64,000 nt of DNA from Actinostola sp. cb2023 (GCA_033675265.1 JAUJYZ010000074.1:434001-498000), one strand, 5' to 3'; positions 1-11,104 are shown, counted from the first letter of the stretch. The notes: generated by a model from the sequence alone, not told the origin. Made by a program: numbers and translations.

Positions 1-1
1 G

Positions 2-98
2 ATTTTACAATTGCATGCTAACATACAAATTATCAAGCAAGGGCTAAGAAAACCTGAACAGTTTTGGAGAGACATTTTCAACAGTAACTTAGGCTTAA
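2..98 (+). CDS. Possible internal exon of unidentified gene (partial)
   Basis: An open frame runs from base 2 and is followed at 99 by a GTAAGC donor-like site. It would encode about 32 residues including KPEQFWRDIFN. No family is recognised. Its phase does not fit the acidic exon at 207, so the two may not be adjacent exons, or the donor is misplaced. Weak candidate. Confidence 0.25.
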
Positions 99-206
99 GT
101 AAGCTTATATCCGCTAAGTTTATGTTTTAAAATAGAGCCAACAATTCAGTTTGGTAGTGTATTTACCTTCATGTTTAAATGATATATTACTATTTCCATA
201 TTTAGA

Positions 207-431
207 TATCTTGCTGGTGAAGACGACGTAGACGTTGGAGAAGACGATCAAGACAACAACGATGATGAGGACGACGATAGTGAAGACGAATCCAAAGACA
301 CAAATCAAAGTTATCGACATAAAGTTTCTGAGGTTAAAAGCAAGCTTGCAAAACAACTGATTTCTCTTCCACCACGAGACAACATCCCGAGTTACAGTAG
401 CTGTCATTCCAAGCCAGTCTTGAAAATGTGA
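207..431 (+). CDS. Probable 3'-terminal exon of an acidic protein
   Basis: After an acceptor-like TTTAG at 201-205, one plus-strand frame stays open for 74 codons and stops at TGA 429-431. The product begins YLAGEDDVDVGEDDQD, is very rich in Asp/Glu over its first 30 residues, then becomes basic (SEVKSKLAKQL), and ends in a Ser/Pro-rich tail. Strong compositional bias with sustained openness suggests coding sequence. A hydrophobic frame on the opposite strand is the mirror of the GA-rich codons. No named family is recognised. The upstream exons lie outside the window or are the candidate at 2-98. Confidence 0.4.
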   Translation, partial: YLAGEDDVDVGEDDQDNNDDEDDDSEDESKDTNQSYRHKVSEVKSKLAKQLISLPPRDNIPSYSSCHSKPVLKM

Positions 432-993
432 TTCATAAGTCAGTTTTCTTTAAGGAGTTTCTTTCTTTATCATAATGATGTAAGCTATAATTACGTGGAA
501 AGAGATTGCCACATTTCAAACAACACGTGTTGTAAGATGTGTCGAAAGTTGTCACTACCGAGGTCGATATCGAGGTAAATGCGAAGGTAAATGCCCATAT
601 TTAAACTAGAGGTTGAATGCTGGCTTCGTTCCTCGACTGATCTTTAGATTGTCATCGTGTTTCCATAGATATAACAATATTTGCGAAGCAATAATTTTAG
701 AATAAATCCACGAAAACTCTAAATTCGTTTGACCGCCATTTTGTGATGAGCCTGCAAAAAATCAGCGGTTTATAGTTGTGCGCATGATCAGTGCATTTTT
801 GTATTGACCAATCAGCGGTTTTTGAGCGTGTGAAAGGGGGAAATTATTGAGGGAAAACGACATTTTCTTCATTCAATTTCCCCCAAAAGAAACGCTTGCT
901 ACGCAGTATTAAATGCAAGGAGTATGCAACGATGAGCTGCGTCTTGTATTAAACATCGACAACACACTGCAGGAAACCCACTGCAGCTGAACC
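432..993. other. Intergenic; presumed upstream region of kinase-ApoL gene
   Basis: No convincing exon, TATA box or repeat family was seen. The start codon at 994 sits in a strong Kozak-like context (ACCATGG). Confidence 0.4.
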
Positions 994-3900
994 ATGGGCC
1001 AAAATAATGTTCGTTTTGTCAAGCTTTTGGGTAAAGGTAGTTATGGTGAAGTGTACAAGGCTAAATGGCACGGCCAGCTAGTCGCAGCAAAGCGTATTCA
1101 CCCGCTTCTTGTCTACTATGACACCGAAGCTAACAACGACAATGGCGTGGTTGCAAAATTTGTCGAAGAGTGCGAGCTTCTTCGCCGTTTGAAGCACCCA
1201 AACATCGTTGAAATGATTTGTGTAGTCGCTGAGGACAAGAAGCCTCCAATTTTAATAACAGAGCTTCTTGACTGTGACTTGGGTTGCTATTTCAAAGAGC
1301 GAAATTCAGAGTTATTACTAGAAGAACAACTGGCCGCCATCATGCTCGATGTCGCGAAAGGACTCGAGTATTTGCATGAACAAGAACCGCCTATCGTTCA
1401 CAGAGACATTTGCCCGAAGAATATTTTACTCGATAAAAGGAATCGTACTTCAGTGAAAGCGAAAATCGCCGACGTCGGGCTTGCAAAAATCCTTGGAGAA
1501 GGCAGTAAAGAGCTTTCTCCAGTTCCAGGTACACTAGCTTACATGGCTCCAGAAACCTTTGGTTCTTTGAGCTCTTGGGGAGGAAAACAGCTCAAATATG
1601 GAACACAAATTGATATATTTTCGTTTGGAATGACTCTTCTTGAAGGAATGATCGGAGTTTTGCCGTGTCCCAAAGAAAATCCCCTTGCCAAGCTTGAAGG
1701 CAAGTCATATGTTGATATGTTTTCGATAGAGCTTTAAAAATATTTACTTTTCTTTGTATAAGCTTATTTTGTACAAGTTTATAGTCTATTCTTCGTTTGC
1801 AACCACGTGGTATTTGGCGGATTACGGGTCGATTAAATATCATTTCCTTTTCCAAATAAAATAAAAACCTTATGAGCTTGTAGAGCTAGCAAAATAACAA
1901 ATCTGGGCCAAATTTTGGAGCACTAGAGCATTTCTTTGCCGAGCTATGAGCGAACGAAGTTTCCAAATATTTGGTGTAAATGTATGGGGCGCCATGTTGG
2001 AAGACAACTGGATGTCTTCCAACATGGCGGCCTAGATTTCAAAAAATAAATTCAAGCTTAGAGTTGATATACATCACTTAATTTCACAAGAAATATAACT
2101 TATAAACATGTATAAAACTAAAACCATTTAATTTGGTACAAATTTGTTGGTTTCTACGACTTTTCAGAGACGTGACTAGCGTTTGGTAAGAGTTGCGTGA
2201 CACAATTCAAACTTCGAAAACTCAGCCACAAAAGATCGAGCCCATCTGAAACTTTCTACAACAATTCATATCACAATTCTCTAAAACACTGCCAAGAATC
2301 AAGTTGATAGGACCCATAACTAAATTTTAGAATTTTTTTAATTAATTCGCAAGGGGAAGTGACGTCAAGTGCAAACGAAGAATAGATCGACGCTAGGAAG
2401 GAGTTTGATAATGTCATAATTTTTATGGCAATTTATTTCATATTTGTTGCTCAAGCCGTTTTATTTTTGTATGGTAATTATTTTCTACAAAATTCAACAA
2501 TTTATATTCAATGTCTAAAATTTGTCTTTACCCCCCGTGGAGGGAGGGGTTGTGGAGGGAGGGGTTGTGGAGGGAGGGGTTGTGGAGGGAGGGGTTGTGC
2601 ATCTTTTGTCACACAACAATCAATGTAAGTGATCATTGACCAACTAGATGCTTTAATAAGCGTTCACTCGTGCTCTGGTGCGATTGAGCACTGGGATGTA
2701 TAATTTGTAGCATGAAAGAAGTATACTTTATATGGGCCTCCACCTTCCATTCAGTGAGGGATTGAGCTGTGAAGAATGAAGAGATCAGAAACGAACTGAA
2801 CTGACCGAGACACATGTTTTCATTCTCACCCCAGACAATTTTGTCATTGTTTTGTCATTTTGGTCGTAGTTTGTGTTCACAGTTTTTTCACTTGATTTGA
2901 TATTCCATAAGATTTTGATATGATTTTTTCAGATTTTTCAGATATGATTTTGAGTCCGCGGAACGACGGAAAGATTTCTAAATTTTCATGGGGACATGCA
3001 CCCTCATCCCCCTAGAAGCTCACGCCTTCGGCGTTCGTTGCTATGTACGTACACTGGAAATAAAGCACGCTACGCACCTGTATACTGTTCTTGCATGGAA
3101 TACAAACACTATATTATACAGTAGAACACATTCTAGAACACTTTCAAATATAATGTAATATAATGTTTTTAATTAAAATGCTTAGTGACTGAGTTAGGTC
3201 GGGCTGGACAGGAAAATAGTTGGCTCTTGGTCATTTGTATGGACCTCGCTGTGCTCGTTCCGTATGGCCATGACCTCGAGCCAAATCTTTTCCCGTCCAG
3301 TCAGTACATATTATGTGTTGTATGGTACTAATATGCATTTGAAACGTTGTTTTTCCTAACAGATGCTACAGTCCATTCACAGTTACATGCAGACTTACAA
3401 GCACTGGGAGACAATAATCCTTTACGAAAACTAGTGTATGACTGTCTTGAGGATGACCCTAAGCTGAGACCTACTGCAGCACAGCTTGTAGAACTACTCA
3501 GTCTTCCTGCACTTATGAAAAGTGAGAAATACAAATAATAGCCATATTCCCCTAATGATATCAATAATAATGATGATGGTGGTGGTCATGTTAATGATGA
3601 TGATGATAACAAAGATGCTGCTGCAGATGATGATGATGATGATAATACGTTTTAGGAGCATCATACTTGAGGCTCTTACAATAGAAGAAAATATAACGAT
3701 GATGTTGGTGAAGATGATGGTGATGTCATGTTGATGCTGCTGATGATAATGATAACAAGGATGCTGTTGATGATGATGGTGATGATGATGATGGCCATGT
3801 TGGTGATAATGATGGAGATGCTGCTGTTGCTGCTGATGAAGATGGTGATGTCATGTTGATGCTACCGATGATAATGATGACAAGGATACTGCTGATGATA

Positions 3901-6900
3901 ATGATGATGGTGGTTATGTTGATGATTATGTTGATGGTGGAGATGCTGCTGCTGATGATGATAACGAAGATAATGGTGATGTCATGTCGATGCTGCCGAT
4001 GATAATGATGACAAGGATACTGCTGATGATAATGATGATGGTGGTTATGTTGATGATTATGTTGATGATGGTAATGATGATGGAGATGCTGCTGCTGATG
4101 ATGATAACGAAGATGATGGTGATGTCATGTCGATGCTGCCGATGATAATGATGACAATGATACTGCTGATGATAATGATGATGGTGGTTATGTTGATGAT
4201 TATGTTGATGATGGTAATGATGATGGAGATGCTGCTGCTGATGCATCCTCGGGAGGAACCCAGGGGTATATTCTGTCGCTCGTTACTCGCTCCCAGAGAA
4301 ATACCCCTGGAAGGTCGACCAATCAGTATCAAGTATTTCTGGTTTGAATAGGACAGCCGCCATTTTGAATTTTGACTTCCGGAACAAGCTCCAACAGACT
4401 TCGTTCCCAGGGGTATTTCTCTGGGAATGAGTAACGAGCGACAGAATATACCCCTGGGTTCCCGAGGATGCTGCTGATGATGATAACGAAGATGATGGTG
4501 ATGTCATGTCGATGCTGCCGATGATAATGATGACAAGGATACTGCTGATGATAATGATGATGGTGGTTATGTTGATGATTATGTTGATGATGGTAATGAT
4601 GATGAAGATGATGGTGATGATGATAAAGATCATGGTTATGTCATGTTGATGCTGCTGATGATGGTGATGCTGCTGATGATGGTGATAATGATGATTATGG
4701 TGATGTTTTTTTTATGGTGGCAAATAAAGTTTATTTATTTATTTATGATGATGGTAATGATGAGGGATATGCTGCTGCAGGAGCCCATAAGTACTTATGG
4801 GCTCCTGCTGCTGCTGATGATGGTGATGATGATAACGATGATGAAGGGTGATGATGATGATAATGATGATGATAGTGCTAATAACAAGGGTGCCAATGAT
4901 GACGAACATATTCCCAAACTAAACTTTTTTCAATTCAGAAATCGTCAGCCACGATTTCCACGTTGTAAAAAAAAGAGTATGCGATGACTTTCACCAATGG
5001 ATTCCTGTAAGACGACGCACAATACGCGAGTTAGAAGACATGGACTTGGACAACATGACTACAGAACTAGACAACATCCACCGCAAAGCCAACATAGCAA
5101 CGGCTGCAGGCGCATCCACTTCTGTGATTGCCACTGGCCTTGTTGTTGGCGGATTCGTGAGTTCATTTTTCACATTTGGCGCCACAATCCCAGTGATGAT
5201 TGCGGGTGGAGCCATAGCAGCCGCTGGGGGTTTGACCACTTTTGGCGCCAAAATGTCCGAGATTTTCTTATCGAGAGTAAATATCAAGAAAGTGGAAGAT
5301 ACAATAGCTGTAGATAAAGCAGAGAGTGAACACCTTAGAAAGAGTATGGAACAGCTTGATACGCTAATATCTAAAAATGTACAGAGGTATGTGTTGATCA
5401 TCAAAACCACAGGCACTTTATCTTCAGATAGAGGCTATTATACAAAATAAGATGCGCGCGTCTTTTTGATGGGCTGACTGTGGTAGTGCATGCATCCTAA
5501 TGTATTTGGTCTCCTTGTGGTAGTGTGTGCGGGCAGAAGTACATAACTATCTATGTACTTCTGGTGCGTGATAATGTATTTGGTCTCCTTGTGGTAGTGC
5601 GTGCGGGCAGAAGTACATAACTATCTATGTACTTCTGGTGCGGGATAATGTATTTGGTCTCCTTGTGGTAGTGCGTGCGGGCAGAAGTACATAACTATCT
5701 ATGTACTTCTGGTGCGGGATAATGTATTTGGGCTGCCTGTGGTGGTGCGTGCGGGATGATGTATTTGGGCTGCCTGTGGTAGTGCGTAGGATAATGTATT
5801 TGGGCTGCCTGTGGTAGTGCGTGCGGGATAATGTATTTGGTCTCCTTGTGGTAGTGCGTGCGGGCAGAAGTACATAACTATCTATGTACTTCTGGTGCGG
5901 GATAATGTATTTGGTCTCCTTCTGGTAGTGCGTGCGGGCAGAAATACATAGCTATCTATGTACTTCTGGTGCGGGATAATGTATTTGGTCTCCTTGTGGT
6001 AGTGCGTGCGGGCAGAAGTACATAACTATCTATGTACTTCTGGTGCGGGATAATGTATTTGGTCTCCTTGTGGTAGTGCGTGCGGGCAAGCTATCTATGT
6101 ACTTCTGGTGCGGGATAATGTATTTGGTCTCCTTGTGGTAGTGCGTGCGGGCAGAAGTATATAACTATCTATGTACTTCTGGTGCGGGATAATGTATTTG
6201 GTCTCCTTGTGGTAGTGCGTGCGGGCAGAAGTATATAACTATCTATGTACTTCTGGTGGTGCGGGATAATGTATTTGGGCTGCCTGTGGTGGTGCGTGCG
6301 GGATGATGTATTTGGGCTGCCTGTGGTAGTGCGTAGGATAATGTATTTGGGCTGCCTGTGGTAGTGCGTGCGGGATAATGTATTTGGGCTGCCTGTGGTA
6401 GTGCGTACGGGATAATTTATTTGGTCTCCCTGTGGTAGTGCGTGCGGGATAATGTATTTGGGCTCCCTGTGGTAGTGCGTGCGGGATAATGTATTTGGGC
6501 TCCCTGTGGTAGTGCGTGCGGGATAATGTATTTGGTCTCCCTGTGGTAGTGCGTACGAGATAATGTTGCATGATGGCGTCATATACTACAAGTACCAGAA
6601 TGCTTTGCCCATTATCTTTTGTTAGATAATTAGCCCCAATTGTCTTACTATTCTCATGAGGGAATACAAATCTGAATAAGAAAGAAAATTCCCAAAGCAT
6701 TCTGGTACTTGTAGTAAAACAACGTCATCATGCAAGTCGTCTATTGGGGAGAGATATGGAGCCAGAAGTTGTGAAATCTAAACTTTAGGATTCTCTGTAC
6801 ATTGTATCATTTTATTCTAAGGATCTTTGATGACGACAAGACCCTGAATGACATAAAAGACTACCCCACAGATGGAATCACCAACGTCATGGAACACTTC

Positions 6901-7404
6901 CAGAAGATTACTGGCGTACGAATCATGGAAACAGACCAACTAGACCCCCTAAAGAGCAGTGCACGAGCCGTGGGGGCTGTTCTTTCTGTCACATCAACCG
7001 GTGTCACAGCATCTACTGCAGGCGCACGTATTGGGACAGCGGTGTTTGACACTTTGACAATCGCAAGTCGGGCAACCCACGTGGCAGGTTTTGTGGCCAG
7101 CATCCTTACCCTACCAATAGATGCGTACTTCTTGGTGAAATCGGTGCGCGAATTAAGGAATCAGTCACCGTCTGAGGTCGCGGTAAAAATTCGTACGATT
7201 CAAAGCAAAATGGTTTGTCCACAAGAAGGTGACATTCCTTCACTTGTCGCAGCGTACGTGCAATCAAAGGTGGCAGAAGTAGCAAAAACACACTTTAACG
7301 CGTCGAAAGAACACTGTGAAAACTATGACATGATCCACGACATCGATGGACTTTTAGAGGAGCACGATCAGCTGAATACCACTGGAAGACTAAGCTTTGA
7401 TTAA
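994..7404 (+). CDS. Protein kinase fused to apolipoprotein-L-like domain (4 exons, 631 aa)
   Basis: Exons 994-1699, 3363-3521, 4939-5386 and 6822-7404 join with matching phases (1, 1, 2) and total 632 codons. Residues 5-285 form a TKL-like kinase: glycine loop GKGSYGEV (14-21), VAAK Lys33, helix-C Glu59, HRDICPKN with catalytic Asp138 and Asn143, DVG (Asp160) in place of [12 protein letters not shown] at 179-187, and the C-lobe motif LRPTAAQL from exon 2. The catalytic residues are intact, so an active enzyme is likely. From residue 290 a basic/coiled linker leads to an ApoL-like region: helix [11 protein letters not shown], a Gly/Ala-rich hydrophobic hairpin at about 341-391, and a second hydrophobic stretch at about 488-543. 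Human ApoL proteins are pore-forming or membrane-active. The first intron uses a GC donor (AAG|GCAAGT). The introns hold MITEs and satellites. Alternative reading: two adjacent genes, with the kinase ending at TAA 3536-3538. Confidence 0.8.
1787..2387. mobile_element. MITE-like element in kinase intron 1
   Basis: A 16-bp inverted terminal repeat (ctattcttcgtttgca at the left, its complement at 2370-2386) encloses about 600 bp without an ORF. Near its centre (1990-2031) lies a hairpin with arms of about 17 bp built on cgccatgttggaagaca. Confidence 0.5.
2536..2599 (+). repeat. G-rich 15-bp minisatellite (x4)
   Basis: Four copies of a 15-bp unit (ggagggaggggttgt) on the sense strand of intron 1. 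Each copy supplies G-runs of three and four, so G-quadruplex formation is possible. Confidence 0.9.
3186..3303. mobile_element. Short hairpin MITE
   Basis: Imperfect inverted arms (ggctggacaggaaaat near the left end, atcttttcccgtccag near the right) fold into one hairpin within intron 1, just upstream of exon 2. Confidence 0.45.
4246..4468. mobile_element. MITE with about 44-bp TIRs inside GAT satellite
   Basis: The left arm begins catcctcgggaggaaccc and continues through gggtatattctgtcgctcg. The right arm is its near-perfect complement ending in cccgaggatg. The microsatellite resumes on both sides. No ORF. Confidence 0.75.
4777..4808. repeat. 32-bp perfect palindrome
   Basis: A perfect inverted repeat (half-site gcaggagcccataagt) lies within the GAT-rich intron. 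It may be the collapsed remnant of a foldback element. Confidence 0.85.
5478..6566 (+). repeat. 37/74-bp minisatellite in intron 3 of kinase-ApoL gene
   Basis: The short unit is about 37 bp (ggtagtgcgtgcgggataat plus atttgggctgcctgt). A longer version of about 74 bp carries an extra block with the palindrome agaagtacata / tatgtacttct. Long and short units occur in separate runs, with long units predominant at 5510-5720 and 5830-6255. Open frames across the array are spurious. Confidence 0.9.
6567..6734. mobile_element. 168-bp MITE at the end of the minisatellite
   Basis: Inverted ends tgcatgatg / catcatgca, with inner inverted blocks ctacaagtaccagaatgctt and aagcattctggtacttgtag. No coding capacity. 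It lies between the minisatellite and exon 4. Confidence 0.75.
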
Positions 7405-7490
7405 CGGTGGAGCACGATCAGCTGAATACCACTGGAAGACTAAGCTTTGATTAACGGTGGAGCACGATCAGCTGAATACCACTGGAAGAC
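7359..7490 (+). repeat. 50-bp tandem duplication covering the stop codon of kinase-ApoL
   Basis: The last 45 coding bases, the TAA and a few 3' bases are repeated about 2.6 times. The first copy provides the used stop codon, so the protein is unaffected. The third copy breaks off at agactaa. Confidence 0.9.
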
Positions 7491-7929
7491 TAATATCCCA
7501 TTCACACCAAGACTTAAGGTGGTATGATACCCAAATTTTGACCAATTTTGAAGATATTTGAAAAAGAAAAATTGTAGTTGTTTGAGACCGTAATTTATCT
7601 TTATTAAACATAGTATATTCCTAAAACTCTGAATAAAAATATTTCGCAACGTTTTTTATGTTTTTTTTAGGGTTGTTGTTTGGTTGCTAGGGGCAACGCA
7701 ATTGTTTGGCTTCATTTCCCACGCTAAAATCACTCCCAGAAACGCTAAAAACCCGTTTCTTTAGTGGGCTGCCTGTGTTGTGCCTTCCCGAGGAAGCCTG
7801 AACCGAGACTCGTTTCCATGTGTTATTTCACAGCCAGATTCACAGATTCATAGCGTTACTCAAAGTTTATCAGATTTCTATCATAATTATTGCGTATTTC
7901 TTACATTCAAATAACTTTATAACTTCAAT
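7491..7929. other. Probable 5' part of the MULE insertion
   Basis: Sequence between the broken third copy of the 50-bp repeat and the transposase start. No inverted terminal repeat matching the 10.7-kb side was found by eye. The left edge at about 7491 is inferred from the interrupted repeat. Confidence 0.35.
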
Positions 7930-9747
7930 ATGCCAAAGCAACGAACTATTAGGCGACCAAGGAAAAGATTCTCAGGAAATCGGTTTACGATTTCAAAGAA
8001 AACAGAGGAGAAACAGCCAGAGAAACACGAGGACTCTACCGAGCAAGAACACGTGTCACAACAAGCTTCGACCACTTCGAGAAGGTCCATTTCCTCTCAG
8101 AAACTCTTCCCTCAGCCAGATTATGATGAAATAAAGCCACCTCCAGATGAAGACAGCAACTTAAATGATGTTTATGTTACAGGATACCGGTTCTGCGATA
8201 TGGATATTATAAGCAGTGCATTTTCGTTGTTGAGGTGCGCTGATTGTGCCGACTTCGGTGTCGTTCTAATGGAGAATCACTTGAATAGGAAGGGATGCGC
8301 TTCAAGTCTTCGACTGCTATGTGAGAACTGTGGATGGAAGCATTAGTTTTTTACGTCAAAACGACAAACGAAGAGTTTTGAAGTAAATCGACGTCTTATT
8401 TATTCGATGAGATCATTGGGTAAAGGACAGTACAGTGGGGCAAGGAAATTCTGCACACTTATGAATATGCCACCACCCCCAACTGCAAGGGCCTATGCAA
8501 AAAACTCCAAAACCATTACAAAACACATTAAAAACATTGCCAAGGAATGCATGATAAATGCTGGAAAGGAGATACGAAATGCCCAAGGTGCAGAAGAGAA
8601 TGAAAGGTTGGTCAATTGTGGAGTATCTTGTGATGGCACATGGCAGAGAAGGGGCTACTCATCAAATAATGGATGTGTTACTGCTATATCTATTGAAACT
8701 GGCAAGGTATTAGATACTGAAGCACTGACATTGCAATGTAAACAATGCCAGCTTCATGCCCATCTTGATAAGGAGAGTGAAGATTACACTTTGTGGAGGG
8801 CAGATCACAATAATTGTAAGTCAAATTACAAAGGGTCTGCTCCCTCTATGGAGCCCGAGGGTACAGAACGTATCTTTAGGCGATCTGTTGAAACGCACAA
8901 ACTGAGATATTCAGATCTTTATGGTGATGGAGACAGTAAAAGCTATAAACAAGTAAAAGATGTTTATCAAGATGATGGAATTACAGTTGTAAAAAAAGAG
9001 TGCATTGGACATGTACAGAAGAGAGTTGGCACGGCACTGAGGAAAATGAAGAAAGAAACCCCTGGCCTAGGAGGTAGAGGAAAATTGACCGATGGCATGA
9101 TAGACAAATTGCAAAACTATTATGGCATTGCCATTAGGTCAAATGTTGGTAACCTTGATGCCATGAAAAAAGCAGTGCATGCAAGTCTTTTTCACTGTGC
9201 ATCCAATAAAGATCGCCCTTTGCATGACCACTGTCCTCGGGGAACCTCAAGCTGGTGTAAGTACCAGCAAGGAGTAGCTAAAGGAGATAGGAAAGCATAT
9301 AAACATGGTGCTGGATTACCTACAGTGATCATCAATAAAATCAAGCCAGTTTATCAGAGGCTCAGTGATGATGACCTTCTGGAAAAATGTCTACATGGAA
9401 AGACGCAGAACCAAAATGAATGCCTAAATGGCATGATATGGCAGCGTATTCCAAAGGAAGTTTTTGTTGGCAGAGACCTATTAGAGCTTGGTATGTATGA
9501 TGCTGTTGCCCATTTCAACATGGGGTCAAAAACTGTTCTAAAATTGTACAAAGCATTAAACATTGTTAGTGGAAAGTATACTGTGGAAGGGTGCAAAGTT
9601 ATTGATATGGACCGTGTTCGTGTTGCTGAGTATAAGGAGAAAGATGTTAGCAAAAGGAGGAGGAAGATACTGAGAGGTCGAAAGAAGAAGAAAGAAGACA
9701 AGAAAATACAAGCAGAGGGAACAACCTATGCTGCAGGAGGGTTTTAG
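7930..9747 (+). pseudogene. Mutator-like (MULE) transposase with one in-frame stop
   Basis: A single frame of 606 codons is interrupted only by TAG at 8344-8346, after CENCGWKH. The frame resumes at once with FFTSKRQTKSFEVNRRLIY, so this is a nonsense change, not a frameshift. N-terminal half: basic leader, then a CxxC...CxxC zinc-binding pattern (RCADCADFG ... LCENCGW). C-terminal half: CGVSCDGTWQRRGYSS, the DGTWQ(K/R)RG hallmark of the large Mutator-like transposase domain found in many invertebrate genomes, followed by QCKQCQLHA and a Lys/Arg-rich tail. Function: cut-and-paste transposition. The rest of the frame is intact, so the lesion looks recent. Readthrough or a sequencing error cannot be excluded. 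Confidence 0.8.
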
Positions 9748-10837
9748 TTGAATTGAACTGTTTTAACTTGTTATTTGAAAACACAAATCTATAGTTCAAC
9801 TTTAAGTCCATTTTTCTCACTATGTAGCATTTACCACACTCCTGTGCGGCTTAACATTTCTCTTTTAATAACTATATAAAGTAATGCAGTAAAATTTGGT
9901 GTCACCCTTCTTTAATAGTATCTTTATGATATGATCTAAAAAAATTGTTGTTAATAATAATAATTATTATTTTATAGGGCATTTTTATAATGGGCGTGGC
10001 CTGAAATCAGCCTTTCTATAAGCAATGAAGATAATTTAAAAGAAAATTGTATATATTTGTTCATTTTTTTAGTTTATATCATAGCTCTATCAATAAAGAA
10101 TATATTTACCTAATTTAAGGTTTACATGATCCATAGTTTTAGAGCTAGAACTGTTGGCGTGAATGCAAAAAAAATAGGTTTCGAGGGTGTGGCCTGGTTC
10201 CCATAGCAACCATAGATGTAAACAACACTGTCAAACAATTTGTCTTGATAAGTATAAACATATTACTACATAAACATTCTTTATGCAAATTATTCAAAAT
10301 CGCTCTGATCAAAATGTTTGAACTTTGCCTTAGTATGTAGTTTATCGTGCATATAGTCGCTTGTCTAGAGCTCATCGAAATCTTGAGATATTTTAGAAAA
10401 ACTGATTTCTACGATCTTTGTTTATCGTTGCCAAGGAAACTTCGATCGAGCTGATATTGATATAATTCTAAATTTCCATCTTTACCCGATAACTGGTGCA
10501 AAAGTCGTTTTGATCGGTCTAGGATAAGTCTATCAATTCACCAAATGAAAAGTAGAAGTGTGGTCAGTTAAAAACTACTTCGAGCCACCTTTAAAAGGTG
10601 GTTTAACTAAACAGGTTTAGAAAATTATCTACAGAGGCCATGAAACTTTTGGCACAAAACTGCTGGTAAACTGTCCTTTATGTTGCACAGTAGAAATTCC
10701 AGGTAGTTTGATTGTCTTGAAATTAGATGCCCTCGAATTAGAGAAGCGAGAATAAACTTAGTTTAATTAAACAAGGTTTATTAGCTTTGATTAACGGCGG
10801 CCATCTTGAAAACCGTCAGTTTACGCCAGTAGTAGAC
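9748..10837. other. MULE 3' region and flank, no genes seen
   Basis: AT-rich, without convincing exons. At 10783-10796 the sequence gctttgattaacgg matches the 50-bp repeat at the point where its third copy broke off at 7490. This suggests an insertion spanning roughly 7491-10782. Confidence 0.35.
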
Positions 10838-10934
10838 AGCGCTACCCGTTGGTAAATCCTTATCCAGTGGATAAGTTGATGCTGTTATCCAATACTTTTA
10901 TCCACTGGATAAGGATTATCCAACGGATAGCGCT
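10838..10934. mobile_element. Palindromic MITE (agcgct ends)
   Basis: The ends agcgctacccgttgg / ccaacggatagcgct are inverted, with inner cttatccagtggataa repeated in both orientations. A diverged relative lies at 52535-52772. Confidence 0.75.
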
Positions 10935-11096
10935 CTCCACTCGACAACCGGCCGGGGCGTGAAGTCTTACACCAAATAATTGTGATCTGGTCAATCTTCA
11001 TCCTGATTTAGAGCATTGTGGGTTATTCTTACCGCACTAGTGATCGAGTCGTGGGTAATTGTATGTACTATTCGCGCCAGTCCCTTGCAGCGCGAG

Positions 11097-11104
11097 TATA
11101 AATA
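11097..11104 (+). promoter_or_regulatory. TATA box (copy 1)
   Basis: TATAAATA in the repeated end block, about 80 bp upstream of the ATG at 11178. The same box recurs at 12999-13006 in the second unit. Confidence 0.5.

Larger units (their letters stand above)
3556..4880 (+). repeat. GAT-rich satellite filling intron 2 of kinase-ApoL gene
   Basis: Imperfect (GAT)n with a higher-order unit of roughly 110-150 bp, recognisable from recurring blocks such as gatgtcatgtcgatgctgcc. Long open frames across it are artefacts of the 3-bp period. It is interrupted by a MITE at 4246-4468. Confidence 0.9.

Noticed and set aside
120..407. Minus-strand frame with a hydrophobic, membrane-like segment
   Set aside because: It is the complement of GA-rich Asp/Glu codons in the plus-strand exon 207-431; no splice sites support it.
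3926..4633. Long His/Ile/Met-rich frames on both strands
   Set aside because: Products of the 3-bp periodic GAT satellite in an intron.
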